DNA of 41,172 bases from Pseudomonadota bacterium (GTDB taxonomy: Bacteria; Pseudomonadota; Gammaproteobacteria; JAKAQQ01): assembly GCA_021839245.1 (NCBI GenBank), contig JAKCBQ010000012.1, positions 1 through 41,172 on the forward strand. Direction: 5' to 3'. The position numbers and the translations under genes were made by a program. This document shows, in pieces, positions 24,087 through 32,556 of the stretch; position 1 is the stretch's first letter, and each line of letters starts with the position of its first letter. Below the pieces are notes generated by a model that did not search any database, was not told the origin of the DNA, and saw nothing but the letters and a program-made list of their open reading frames with translations.

Positions 24087-24830
24087 TCAGTTGGAGGAGA
24101 CGTACTTCTCGCGACGGATGTTGACGAGCGGAAAGCCGCGGCTCTTCAGGAGTTCGGTGGCCTCGTCGATCATCCCCGGATTGCCGCACAGGTAGACGAC
24201 CGACTCGGCCGGATCGGGAGCGAGCTCCGCGAGGACTTTCTGCACGTAGCCGCGCCTCTCGTCCGCCTCCGGGGGATCGGACAGGGAGCGGCTCTGGCAG
24301 GAAAGGAAGGTAAAGCCGGGGTGGGCGGCGGCGAAGGCGCGGAACTCATCGCCGTAGAGCCTCTCCTCGGGGCTGCGCACCCCGAGAAGAACGCTCACGC
24401 GCCGCCGCTCGGGGTCGCGGGCGAGAAAACGCTCGATCCCCGGAAGCATCGTGCGGTAAGGCGCGATCCCGGTTCCGGTGCCGACGAGATAAAGCCGGGG
24501 GAGCGTTTCGTCTTCGCGGAGAATGAAACGACCGAACGGACCGCTCGCCCGCAGGCGGTCGCCGGGACGCACCCCGAAGAGAATCCGTGTGGCGCGCCCA
24601 CTTGGGACTTCTCCGACCGCAAGCGCGATCGTCTTGTCTTCCCGCGGCGGGACGGCGATGCTGTAGCTACGGCGGAGCTCGTCCGATCCGTCGGGGAGAT
24701 GGAGCGTGACGAACTGCCCGGGAATATAAGAAAACGGGCGCCCCTCCGGGAGGCGGAGGTCGATCTCGACCACCCGCGGCGTCCGCCGTCGGGAGCCGAC
24801 GACTTCGAACTCGAATTGTCCCCCGCTCAT
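24087..24830 (-). CDS. fpr: Ferredoxin/flavodoxin-NADP+ reductase
   Basis: A 247-aa FAD- and NADP-binding oxidoreductase. The FAD motif RRSYSIAVPP is near residue 55, the pyrophosphate-binding GTGTGIAPYRTM follows at about 115, and the NADP site YLCGNPGMID is near 210. Fpr moves electrons between NADPH and ferredoxin or flavodoxin, for example for Fe-S cluster assembly and oxidative-stress repair. The length and the short C-terminal tail (EKYVSSN) fit the bacterial subclass. ATG 24830 with GGAG five bases upstream fixes the start. It is divergent from the GlcF-like iron-sulfur gene, with a 120-bp gap. Confidence 0.93.
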   Translation of the reverse strand: MSGGQFEFEVVGSRRRTPRVVEIDLRLPEGRPFSYIPGQFVTLHLPDGSDELRRSYSIAVPPREDKTIALAVGEVPSGRATRILFGVRPGDRLRASGPFGRFILREDETLPRLYLVGTGTGIAPYRTMLPGIERFLARDPERRRVSVLLGVRSPEERLYGDEFRAFAAAHPGFTFLSCQSRSLSDPPEADERRGYVQKVLAELAPDPAESVVYLCGNPGMIDEATELLKSRGFPLVNIRREKYVSSN

Positions 24831-24917
24831 GGAATCTCCGGACGGGAAGGAGAAGGGAGAGAGGGCGCAGCCCACGCCCCGACGCCACGCCCGTGCGACT
24901 CGCGGGCCGAGAGCGTG

Positions 24918-24923
24918 TATTGT
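24918..24923 (+). promoter_or_regulatory. Candidate -10 element of the GlcF-like gene
   Basis: TATTGT lies 27 bp before the ATG at 24951, in the fpr divergent spacer. No -35 box was recognised. Confidence 0.35.
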
Positions 24924-24950
24924 AGCCGAGCCCCCCGCTCTTCCCGCCCG

Positions 24951-26195
24951 ATGCCCGAGGCCGATCTTTCCGCCAGCCGACGCTGCGTCCGTTGCGCGGT
25001 CTGTCTTCCGCACTGCCCGACCTATGCGATGGCGCTCGACGAGGCCGAATCCCCGCGCGGGCGTCTCGCTCTCATGGACGGCTATGCGCGCGGGATTCTC
25101 GAGGCGGACGAGGCTTTCTGGGGACATCTCGACCGTTGCCTCGGCTGCCGACTCTGCGAAGCGGTCTGCCCGGCCGAGGTGCCGTACGGCGCGCTCCTCG
25201 ACCGGATCCGTGCCCTGGAACGCCGGGGAGGACGCCGCGCTCCTCGGCTCCACCGGGGGCTCCGTTTCGTGGCCGGGCGGCCGTGGGCTCTGGCGCTCCT
25301 CGCGCGGACTCTCCGACCCGCCGCCGCTTTCGGCGCGCGGCCCCTCCGCCGGATCCTTCCCTCATCCCTGCGTCCTCTCGTCGACCTCGCTCCACATCCC
25401 CTTCCCCACCCCTGGCGCCCCCCCACCGGGGTGGCGCTCCGTCCCGCCCACGAGGGCGAGGTCGCACTCTTCCTCGGATGCTACGCCCGTCTCCTCCGCC
25501 CCGAGCCCCTCCGCGCCACCCTCCGCGTGCTCGCAGACCTCGGGATCCGGACCGTAATTCCGCCGCGGCAGACCTGCTGCGGAGCGCTCGCCCGCCACAT
25601 GGGGGAAGAAGAAGAGGCGGAGCGGCTCGCCGCCCACAACCGGCAAGCTTTTGCCGGGGCCCGGACGGTCCTCGTGCTCGACACGGGTTGCCTCGCCTCA
25701 CTGCGAAGCGCGCTCGTGGACGACGACGGCACGGCCTCAGCCCCGCCCGAGATCGTCGAGGCCTCGTCTTTCCTCGACCGCGTCCTCCCCGCCCGTCTTC
25801 CCCAGACGCGCGTCCCGATGCCCCTCCTCGTCCACACTCCCTGCACCCAGCGGAGCCTCGCCGCCGGCACCGCACCAGTCCACCGCGTGCTCGCCCGTCT
25901 TGGGTTCGAGGCCAAGCCCTGGGGGCAAGGCGCCGGCTGCTGTGGGGCGGCGGGCACGCACGGCCTTCTCCACCCCGAGGCCTCAGCCGCTCTTCTCGAT
26001 CGCGTCTTCACGCCCCCGCCGCCGGAGGGAGCCGGCATCGTCACGTGCAACATCGGCTGCGCCCTCACGCTCGGCGCCCGGCTCGAACGTGAGAAGCACA
26101 CTGGAAAAATCTTTCATCCGTCTGAAATCCTTGATCTCTTTTGGGACCGACCTCCCAAGGCCTCGGTTTCTGTCACAGAACGGTCACAGGAATGA
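24951..26195 (+). CDS. GlcF-like iron-sulfur oxidoreductase subunit (CCG domains)
   Basis: A 414-aa protein with two [4Fe-4S] motifs at the N-terminus (CVRCAVCLPHCP and CLGCRLCEAVCPAE) and two Cys-rich CCG domains (QTCCGALARHMG and GAGCCGAAGTHG). This is the layout of GlcF, the iron-sulfur subunit of glycolate oxidase, and of related LutA/HdrD-type proteins. The partner flavoproteins GlcD/GlcE are not next to it, so it may pair with products elsewhere or act in another 2-hydroxyacid oxidation. The start ATG 24951 follows a TATTGT box by 27 bp. It is followed 39 bp later by the MFS transporter, perhaps in the same transcript. A glycolate role is family inference, not shown by context. Confidence 0.88.
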   Translation: MPEADLSASRRCVRCAVCLPHCPTYAMALDEAESPRGRLALMDGYARGILEADEAFWGHLDRCLGCRLCEAVCPAEVPYGALLDRIRALERRGGRRAPRLHRGLRFVAGRPWALALLARTLRPAAAFGARPLRRILPSSLRPLVDLAPHPLPHPWRPPTGVALRPAHEGEVALFLGCYARLLRPEPLRATLRVLADLGIRTVIPPRQTCCGALARHMGEEEEAERLAAHNRQAFAGARTVLVLDTGCLASLRSALVDDDGTASAPPEIVEASSFLDRVLPARLPQTRVPMPLLVHTPCTQRSLAAGTAPVHRVLARLGFEAKPWGQGAGCCGAAGTHGLLHPEASAALLDRVFTPPPPEGAGIVTCNIGCALTLGARLEREKHTGKIFHPSEILDLFWDRPPKASVSVTERSQE

Positions 26196-26234
26196 GCGGA
26201 TAATGACGGCCGTTACTCTGGTGGAACGGGATCG

Positions 26235-27608
26235 ATGAGTCACGACAAACGCACCTCCCTCGAGGTCTTCGAGGAATCCTCGCTGCGCAACTTTCACTGG
26301 CGTGCGGTCTTCACGTCGGGCATGGGCTTTTTTACCGACGCCTACGATCTCTTCATCATCGGCACGGTCACCGTCATCCTGAGCCCACTCTGGCACCTCA
26401 CGACACTCGATCTCTCCATCCTCAACGCCACTTCCATCGCCGCCTCGGTCGTGGGCGCCCTACTCTTCGGGCGGCTCATGGACCGCTTCGGGCGCAAATC
26501 GATCTACGGGCTCGAAGTCATCCTTCTCGTCGTCGGGGCGCTCGTTTCGGCCTTCGCCCCCGGCTTCGCGGTCCTCATGCTGGGCCGGATCATCGTCGGC
26601 CTGGGCGTCGGTGGCGATTACCCGACCAGCGCCGTCATCATGGCGGAGTTCTCGAGCCGCGAGCGGCGCGGTTTTCTCGTGACCATGGTCTTCGCCATGC
26701 AGGGGATCGGGCTTCTCGTCGGACCGCTCTTCGCCGCCGGGCTCCTCGCCACCCATCTGCCCTACGATCTCATCTGGCGGCTCATGCTCGGCTTCGGTGC
26801 GCTCCCGGCCGCAACCGTCTTTTACCTCCGCCGGCGTATCAGCGAACCGCCCCGCTTCCTGGTCTCGCAGGGACGCACCGAAGAGGCGCAGAGCGTCGTC
26901 CACGCCCTCACCGGCCGCCCGGCGGCGCAGGACCGGACCTTCGAGCCCCAAGGCCTTTTCCGCAGCGGTTACCTGAAGACCCTTCTCGGAACCGCCGGCA
27001 GCTGGTTTCTGATCGACGTGGCGTTCTACGGTAACGGCGTCTCGCAACAGCTCATCCTCCACCACCTTCTACCCCACGCGTCGCTCATCACCACCACCCT
27101 GGTCGCCACGCTGATCTTCGGCGTCGCCGCTCTACCGGGCTACTTTCTCGCCGCCTGGCAGATGGACCGCCTCGGGCGCAAGCGCATCCAGATTGTCGGC
27201 TTCGCCGTGATGGCTCTCGCCTACGCGGCCATCATGCTCGATCCCGCCATGGTCGATGAGCTCTTTCTTTTCCTGCCCGTCTACATGCTGAGCTATTTCT
27301 TCATCGAATTCGGCCCCAACACGACGACCTTCCTCCTGCCGACGGAGGTCTTCCCCACGAACGTGCGCGGTCGCGGGCACGGCATCTCGGCCGCGACGGG
27401 CAAACTCGGAGCGGCCCTCGGCGTCTTCCTCTTGCCCCTCCTCCTCGAACGTCTCGGTCTCTCGCTCACTCTGGGCCTGCTCTCCTTCGTCTCTCTCCTG
27501 GGCGTGCTCCTCACGGCCTGGGCGATCCCCGAAATGCGGGGGCGCTCGCTCGGGGATCTCGAGCGGGTGGCGACCCCGGTCGTCGACGAAGCCGCAGAAT
27601 CGGCCTGA
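26235..27608 (+). CDS. MFS transporter, PHS-type (phosphate or organic anion:H+ symporter)
   Basis: A 457-aa protein with twelve hydrophobic segments in two halves. Between helices 2 and 3 is the MFS signature GRLMDRFGRKSIYG, repeated in the second half as WQMDRLGRKRI. The stretches FFTDAYDLFIIG near the N-terminus and GLGVGGDYPTSAVIMAEFSS in helix 4 resemble fungal-type Pho84/PHS phosphate:proton symporters and related bacterial members. The substrate cannot be settled from sequence: phosphate is the first candidate, a carboxylate is the alternative. A weak GGAACGGGA precedes ATG 26235. It sits between the GlcF-like protein and the JmjC-like cupin. Inner-membrane location is certain from the helices. 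Confidence 0.88.
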   Translation: MSHDKRTSLEVFEESSLRNFHWRAVFTSGMGFFTDAYDLFIIGTVTVILSPLWHLTTLDLSILNATSIAASVVGALLFGRLMDRFGRKSIYGLEVILLVVGALVSAFAPGFAVLMLGRIIVGLGVGGDYPTSAVIMAEFSSRERRGFLVTMVFAMQGIGLLVGPLFAAGLLATHLPYDLIWRLMLGFGALPAATVFYLRRRISEPPRFLVSQGRTEEAQSVVHALTGRPAAQDRTFEPQGLFRSGYLKTLLGTAGSWFLIDVAFYGNGVSQQLILHHLLPHASLITTTLVATLIFGVAALPGYFLAAWQMDRLGRKRIQIVGFAVMALAYAAIMLDPAMVDELFLFLPVYMLSYFFIEFGPNTTTFLLPTEVFPTNVRGRGHGISAATGKLGAALGVFLLPLLLERLGLSLTLGLLSFVSLLGVLLTAWAIPEMRGRSLGDLERVATPVVDEAAESA

Positions 27609-27729
27609 ACGCCTCCGTGTCCCGAACGGCCGGTGCAACCCCCCTGAGAACGACCGTCGAGATGGGCGGGGAAGCCCGAGATCCCCGCGCGCCCCGCCCG
27701 CGCCACATCGGCAAACCGTGCCGAGCGGC

Positions 27730-28593
27730 ATGAGCCCGTCCGTCCTCACGCGTTACGAAAACCCACCGCCCATCGTGACGTTTTTTCGTCACTACGTGGC
27801 GCGCGAGCCGGTGGTGATCCGCTTCGGCGACTGGGCCCGGCTCGAATGGAAGACGGCGCGCTGGAGCAACGACTATCTCCTCCAGAAGGCGGGCAACCAC
27901 GAGGTCCGGGTGCTCGAGCGGCGAACGCAGGAAGGACAGCTCGATCTCGAGACGACGAACTACATCACGATGCCCTTCCGCGACTTCGTGCGCGGGGTCC
28001 TCGCCAACCCGGCGGGCAGCGACGCACACTACCTCAATCTTCAGCACGACCACATCCTCGACCCCCCCCTTCTCCAGTTGCTCGGCGACTTCACGATCCC
28101 CCCTTATTTCCAGGACGTGCGCCTTCGCTGCGTCGTCGCCTGGATGGGCCGGAGCCCCGTGCCGATCGTCACCCCGCTCCACCACGATTTCGAGGACAAC
28201 CTCTACGCCGTCGTCGAGGGACGCAAGCGCTTTCTGCTCTTTCCCCCGACGGCGGCCCGCGCTCTCTACACCCGCGGGGAGATCGTCACGATCGAACCCC
28301 ACGGGCGCATCGTTTACGCTCCCGGCGAACCCATGCCCCATCTTTCTCGCCTCGATCCCGAGACCGCGGACCCCGCCCGCTTCCCGCTCTTCGCAGAGAT
28401 CCGCCCGCACGGACGGGAGATCGTCCTCGAGTCCGGGGATCTCCTCTTCGTCCCCGCCGGCTGGTTCCACCGGGTCGCCTCGGAGGGGACGGGCCGCCAC
28501 ATCGCGCTCAGTTTCTTCGCCCACGCTCCCCCTCTCGAGGGGTTGCGTTATCTCGCCGGACGCCTCGACGCCGCGACACCCCCTGCGGTCTGA
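27730..28593 (+). CDS. JmjC-like cupin (Cupin_8) Fe(II)/2-oxoglutarate-type protein
   Basis: A 287-aa protein with a C-terminal double-stranded beta-helix. The metal ligands are visible as HHDFEDN (His-x-Asp) and the distal His in PAGWFHRV about 110 residues later, with FLLFPP and GDLLFVPAG between them. Such JmjC-like proteins hydroxylate proteins or RNA (for example YcfD on ribosomal Arg or tRNA-modifying TYW5-type enzymes) with O2, Fe(II) and 2-oxoglutarate. A target is not predictable. The start ATG 27730 is preferred; GTG 27718 is possible and no ribosome site decides. The gene has its own 120-bp upstream gap after the MFS gene. Confidence 0.82.
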   Translation: MSPSVLTRYENPPPIVTFFRHYVAREPVVIRFGDWARLEWKTARWSNDYLLQKAGNHEVRVLERRTQEGQLDLETTNYITMPFRDFVRGVLANPAGSDAHYLNLQHDHILDPPLLQLLGDFTIPPYFQDVRLRCVVAWMGRSPVPIVTPLHHDFEDNLYAVVEGRKRFLLFPPTAARALYTRGEIVTIEPHGRIVYAPGEPMPHLSRLDPETADPARFPLFAEIRPHGREIVLESGDLLFVPAGWFHRVASEGTGRHIALSFFAHAPPLEGLRYLAGRLDAATPPAV

Positions 28594-28605
28594 TCCTCCC
28601 TCCCC

Positions 28606-28623
28606 CCGGAGCCCCGCCTCCGG
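28606..28623 (+). terminator. Short GC hairpin between cupin and iaaA
   Basis: CCGGAG-CCCCGC-CTCCGG forms a perfect six-pair stem 13 bp after the cupin stop codon. No U-run follows, so its role in termination is unproven. Confidence 0.3.
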
Positions 28624-28666
28624 CTATCCTGTGCATCCCGCGGTTCAGGCGCACACGGATCCCCTC

Positions 28667-29545
28667 ATGCCTCCTTTCCGTCCCGGTCCCACTCTCCTCG
28701 TCCACGGTGGCGTGGGCCCTTATGAAGCGGAATTCGAAGAGCCCCGGCGCGCCGGTCTAGCCCGTGCGGCCGAGGCCGCCCGAGAGGTTCTCGCCGCGGA
28801 CGGAACGGCGCTCGACGCCGTCGTGCGCGCCGTCACCGTCCTTGAGGACGACCCCGTGTTCAACGCGGGTCGAGGCTCGGTGCTCAACGCCGCGGGCGAG
28901 GTCGAAACGGACGCCGCCGTCATGGACGGCGCGAGCGGGAACGCCGGCGCCGTCGCCGGCGTGCAAGGCATCGTGCACCCCGTGCTTCTCGCGCGGGCGG
29001 TGCTCGACGACGGCCGCGCGGTCCTCCTCGTCGGTCGCGGAGCCGAAGGGTTCGCCGAAGAGCGGGGGCTCGAACGCTGCGATCCCAGAAGCCTGATCGT
29101 CGAGACACAGCGCGCGGCTCTCAGTCGCCATCACCGGGGCACGGTCGGAGCCGTGGCGCTCGACCGCACAGGCCACCTGGCGGCCGCCACCTCCACCGGC
29201 GGACTCACCGGCAAACTTGTGGGGCGCGTCGGCGACACCCCCCTCATCGGATGCGGGACCTACGCCGACCGGCACGTCGCCGTCTCCGCCACCGGCGACG
29301 GCGAGTCGGTCGTCCGTCTCGTCCTCGCCCACCGCCTGGCCCTTCGCTACGCCGAGGGACGGGACCTCACCGCGGCCGTTCGCGACGCCGCCGATCTCTT
29401 TCGCGAGACGCAACCGGGCATCCTCGGCCTCATCGCCGTCTCCGCCGCGGGCGAGATCGTGGCCCGTTCGCTCCCCGGAACCCATCTCCTCGTCGCCCGC
29501 TGGAGTGTGGGTGAGCCGGAGGTCACGTCGGCGCCGAACGACTGA
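28667..29545 (+). CDS. iaaA: Isoaspartyl peptidase / plant-type L-asparaginase
   Basis: An Ntn-hydrolase precursor of 292 aa. It begins LLVHGGVGPYE and contains FNAGRGSVLNAAGEVETDAA, both typical of this family. The autocatalytic cleavage site lies in HRGTVGAVALD, with the Thr of GTVG as the nucleophile freed after self-cleavage into alpha and beta subunits. GGLTGKLVGRVGDTPLIGCG forms the substrate-binding segment. It releases isoaspartyl residues from damaged peptides and hydrolyses asparagine. The start ATG 28667 is chosen because the homology begins there; ATG 28631 is further upstream but adds no conserved sequence. It converges with yihY, and the two 3' ends overlap by 23 bp. Confidence 0.92.
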   Translation: MPPFRPGPTLLVHGGVGPYEAEFEEPRRAGLARAAEAAREVLAADGTALDAVVRAVTVLEDDPVFNAGRGSVLNAAGEVETDAAVMDGASGNAGAVAGVQGIVHPVLLARAVLDDGRAVLLVGRGAEGFAEERGLERCDPRSLIVETQRAALSRHHRGTVGAVALDRTGHLAAATSTGGLTGKLVGRVGDTPLIGCGTYADRHVAVSATGDGESVVRLVLAHRLALRYAEGRDLTAAVRDAADLFRETQPGILGLIAVSAAGEIVARSLPGTHLLVARWSVGEPEVTSAPND

Positions 29546-30857
29546 CGGCGTCCTCGGCGAGGAGATCGGCCAGGGTCCGATTGGCCAGCGCCTCGGATCG
29601 CGTCTTCTCGAGTTCGTCAAGCAGACGGTCGACGGGCACCTCAACGTCGGGGCGGTAGACCGCGGGCCCCCGTATCGACGGCGCGGAGCCACGGATCTGG
29701 GCCAGGACTTCGGCGAGCCGCATCGTGCCGAGGGTCCGCCCCGGCACGTAGGCGGGAGGATCATCCCCCGTCGTCAGGAGAAGCCCGCGGGCCTCGAGGG
29801 TGCCGACAAACTCCTCGACCATGTCCTGGGGAAGCCCGAGGCGCCGCGCGAGCCGCTCGACGTTCCAGAGTGGCCCCCCCCGCTCGTAGGCGGCGGCAAC
29901 CAGGTAGAGGATGTCGAGAAGAAGCCGTTCCGTCTCGTAATGGCCGACGACGCGGCGGAGCGCCTCGCTGCGGAGCGCCGAGGGGTGCTGGACGAGAAAA
30001 CTGATCACGGCGCCGACGAGGATCACGAACCAGCCGAAGTACAACCAGACCATGAAGAGGAAGAGAACGGCGAAACTCGAATAGATGAGGGCATAGCTCG
30101 AACTCGAGGCGACGAAACTCGCGAAGAACCAACCGGCGGACTCCCAGAGGACGCCGGCGGCCAAGGCCCCGAGAAACGCCGCCCGTAGACGCACCCGCGT
30201 GTTCGGCATGAAGGCGTAGAGAAACGTGAACGCCGCCACGATGAGGAAATACGGGAGGACGTGCGCGGCGGCCAGATAAAGCGCCCCCAGGGGTTCGACA
30301 CTCAGGAGGCGGTGAAGAATCGAGTGGTTGAAGACCGAGACGGTGATGCTGGCCGCGGCCAGGACGAGGACCGGGCCCACGATGAGGATGCTCAGATAAT
30401 CACCGAGACGGCTGAAGAAGCGGCGCGGGTTCCTGACGCGCCAGACGGCGTTCATGGCCCCCTCGAGCTTCACGAGGAGAGAAACCGTGAGGTACGTGAG
30501 GACAACGAGACCGAGGGATCCCAAGAGACCCGCGTGGATGTGACGGACGACGCGCAGAATCCGGTTGGTGACCTCGACCCCGCGCGAGCCCATGGGGGCG
30601 AAGAGACGCAGGAGAAACGGGGTGAGCGTCCGACGGAGTCCAAAATCCTTGAGGAGCGAGAGAGCGACGGCCAGAAGTGGAAAGACCGTGAAAATCGAGG
30701 TATAGACGAGGCTCATGGCGCGGAGATTGAGCTGTGTCTCGTGAAGCTCGCGCACAAAGGCGGCGATCCATCGCCCGGCCGTCTCGGCCCCCCACCAGAG
30801 GCGCCGGAAGAAAAAACGCAGGCGTACGAACAAGGAAGGAGCCGGAGTGTCGTTCAC
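29523..30857 (-). CDS. YihY/virulence-factor BrkB family membrane protein with C-terminal winged helix
   Basis: A 444-aa protein. The first 300 residues have six transmembrane segments and the YihY-type start LRAMSLVYTSIFTVFPLLAV, with later SFAVLFLFMVWLYFGWFVIL. Family members were once called RNase BN, wrongly; their function is still unsettled. From about residue 310 there is a cytoplasmic winged-helix-like tail (WNVERLARRLGLPQDMVEEF, then a beta wing) ending in a variable region. Start GTG 30857 overlaps the qor stop as GTGA, so translation is coupled. A longer upstream frame shadows qor. The stop overlaps iaaA. The wHTH suggests a regulatory or ligand-sensing role (inference). Confidence 0.88.
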   Translation of the reverse strand: MNDTPAPSLFVRLRFFFRRLWWGAETAGRWIAAFVRELHETQLNLRAMSLVYTSIFTVFPLLAVALSLLKDFGLRRTLTPFLLRLFAPMGSRGVEVTNRILRVVRHIHAGLLGSLGLVVLTYLTVSLLVKLEGAMNAVWRVRNPRRFFSRLGDYLSILIVGPVLVLAAASITVSVFNHSILHRLLSVEPLGALYLAAAHVLPYFLIVAAFTFLYAFMPNTRVRLRAAFLGALAAGVLWESAGWFFASFVASSSSYALIYSSFAVLFLFMVWLYFGWFVILVGAVISFLVQHPSALRSEALRRVVGHYETERLLLDILYLVAAAYERGGPLWNVERLARRLGLPQDMVEEFVGTLEARGLLLTTGDDPPAYVPGRTLGTMRLAEVLAQIRGSAPSIRGPAVYRPDVEVPVDRLLDELEKTRSEALANRTLADLLAEDAVSRSAPT

Positions 30858-31861
30858 GACGACGTACGTCCCGTCGGCAGCAGGAGAAGGGAACCGTGCG
30901 TCCGACGCGACTCGAGATCGCGCTGCGCACGGGCGGCCTCGCGGAGCGGGTAGCGTCCCCCGACGACCGGTGTGAGGGCCCCGGATCGAAGAAGCGCGAA
31001 GAGTTCCTCCACAAGCGCCCGCCGCGTCTCCGCGTCCGCCCAGTAGGTCGCGAGCGTCGGCCGGGTCACGTAGAGCGAGCCCCGGCGGGCGAGCTCGCGC
31101 AGGTCGAGCGGCGGAGGCGGGCCCGAGGCGTTCCCGAAACTCACCAGCATGCCGAAAGGACGCAGACACTCGAGCGACGCCTGCCACGTCGCCGCTCCGA
31201 CCGAATCGTAGACGACCGGAACCCCTGCCCCGCCGGTGAGACGGCGGACGGCGGACACGAGGTCCTCGCGGGAGGTGTCGATGGTGGCCTCGTACCCGTG
31301 CGCGCGGGCGAAGGCGCATTTCTCGGCGCCGCGCGCGGCGCCGATGAGGTTGAGTCCCAAGGCCCGTGCAATCTGTCCGGCCAGGTGGCCGACGCCCCCC
31401 GCCGCGGCGTGAAAGAGGGCCGGCTCCCCCGGCGCGAGCGGCCGCGTGCGACGAAGGAGTGCAAGAGCGGTGAGCCCCTTCAGGAACACCGCCGCCAGGG
31501 TTTCGTCCTCGATCCCGTCGGGGACGGCCACCAGGGCTTCGGCCGGGATGAGACGCCGGGTGGCGTACGCGCCGAGGGGAGCCTGCGCGTAGGCGACCCG
31601 TGCGCCCGGCACCCAACCTTGGACCTCCGGGCCGACCGCCTCGATCACGCCCACGGCCTCGAGCCCGAGACCGGAAGGAAGCGGGACGGGGTAGAGGCCA
31701 CGCCGGTGGTAAATGTCCACGAAATTGACGCCGATCGCCGTGTGGCGCAGAACGACCTCGCCCGGCCCGGGCGGAGGAAGATCGACCTCCGTGACGCGGA
31801 GGACGTCGGCCTCCCCGGCGCGGTCGAACACGATGACCTCGGTGTGGCGTTCGCTGCCCAT
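30854..31861 (-). CDS. qor: NADPH:quinone reductase (zeta-crystallin-like)
   Basis: A 335-aa medium-chain dehydrogenase/reductase of the quinone reductase group. Near the N-terminus is GVNFVDIYHRRGLYP, typical of Qor, and the nucleotide-binding stretch is HAAAGGVGHLAGQIARALG. The structural zinc cysteines of the alcohol dehydrogenases are absent, as usual for Qor. It reduces quinones with NADPH by a one-electron route in the E. coli type. ATG 31861 lies only 6 nt after a CACAAT -10-like hexamer on the same strand, so the mRNA is probably leaderless. It couples to yihY by a GTGA overlap and is divergent from coq7, the ubiquinone-biosynthesis gene. Confidence 0.92.
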   Translation of the reverse strand: MGSERHTEVIVFDRAGEADVLRVTEVDLPPPGPGEVVLRHTAIGVNFVDIYHRRGLYPVPLPSGLGLEAVGVIEAVGPEVQGWVPGARVAYAQAPLGAYATRRLIPAEALVAVPDGIEDETLAAVFLKGLTALALLRRTRPLAPGEPALFHAAAGGVGHLAGQIARALGLNLIGAARGAEKCAFARAHGYEATIDTSREDLVSAVRRLTGGAGVPVVYDSVGAATWQASLECLRPFGMLVSFGNASGPPPPLDLRELARRGSLYVTRPTLATYWADAETRRALVEELFALLRSGALTPVVGGRYPLREAARAQRDLESRRTHGSLLLLPTGRTSS

Positions 31862-31866
31862 GCGGC

Positions 31867-31898
31867 TATTGTGCCATCCGCGGTGGCGGACGTATCAT
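31867..31898. promoter_or_regulatory. Divergent promoter region of qor and coq7
   Basis: Two -10-like boxes point away from each other: CACAAT on the minus strand (31873-31868) for qor and TATCAT on the plus strand (31893-31898) for coq7. No strong -35 boxes are visible. Spacing puts the qor start codon at or next to the expected transcription start. Confidence 0.4.
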
Positions 31899-31928
31899 GA
31901 GGAGGTGTTTGCTTGTCTTCGTGCCACC

Positions 31929-32543
31929 GTGCCGTCCACGCTTCGCGACCGCCTTCGGCATGAGTTCGATCACGCGCTCGCCACGATCTTCGCCCGCCCT
32001 CCCGTGGCCCCGCCCGCCGAGCGCGGTCTCGATGCCGCGGCGAAAGCCCGCGTCGCGCGCCTCGTCCGTGTCGACGACGCCGGCGAAGTGGCGGCCCAGG
32101 CGCTCTACCGGGGACAGGCGTTCTTCGCCCGCCGCCCGGAGCTCGCGGCGGGGCTGCACGAAAGCGGAGCGGAAGAGGAAGCCCACCTCCTCGGTTGCCG
32201 CAGCCGCCTTGCGGCCCTCGGCGCACGGCCGAGCCTTCTCGGTCCCGTCTGGTACGCGGGGGGCTGGTTGAGCGGCGCGTTCTTCGCTCTCCTCGGCGAT
32301 CGGACGAGCCTCGGCTACCTCGAAGAGACCGAACGGCGGGTCGTCCGCCACCTCGAGGATCACCTCCGACAGCTTCCGGCGGAGGACGTGGCGACCCGCA
32401 CGCTCCTCGAGCGCATGCGCGCGGAGGAAGAGGGCCACGCCCATCGCGCCCACGCGGCGGGGGCGCGCGCCTTGCCCGCACCGCTCGGAACGCTCATGGG
32501 GATGGCCGCGCGAGTGATGACGACGCTCGCCGCCCGCCTCTGA
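31929..32543 (+). CDS. coq7: Coq7-type demethoxyubiquinone hydroxylase
   Basis: A ferritin-like di-iron monooxygenase for the last hydroxylation in ubiquinone synthesis. The 204-aa product contains the carboxylate-His ligand pairs: RVDDAGEVAAQALYRGQ, then SGAEEEAHLLG, then LEETERRVVRHLEDH and finally EEEGHAHRA. This is the E...ExxH double motif of Coq7. GTG 31929 gives a start that matches family N-termini; GTG 31905, just after a GAGGAGG run, adds eight residues and remains possible. The gene is divergent from qor and converges with speD 13 bp downstream. Oxygen dependence implies aerobic respiration with ubiquinone. Confidence 0.92.
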   Translation: MPSTLRDRLRHEFDHALATIFARPPVAPPAERGLDAAAKARVARLVRVDDAGEVAAQALYRGQAFFARRPELAAGLHESGAEEEAHLLGCRSRLAALGARPSLLGPVWYAGGWLSGAFFALLGDRTSLGYLEETERRVVRHLEDHLRQLPAEDVATRTLLERMRAEEEGHAHRAHAAGARALPAPLGTLMGMAARVMTTLAARL

Positions 32544-32556
32544 GGAAGACGAGAGC

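Noticed and set aside
30858-31616. N-terminal extension of the yihY frame through qor
   Set aside because: Arg/Pro/Gly-rich shadow sequence. The GTG overlapping the qor stop is the natural start.
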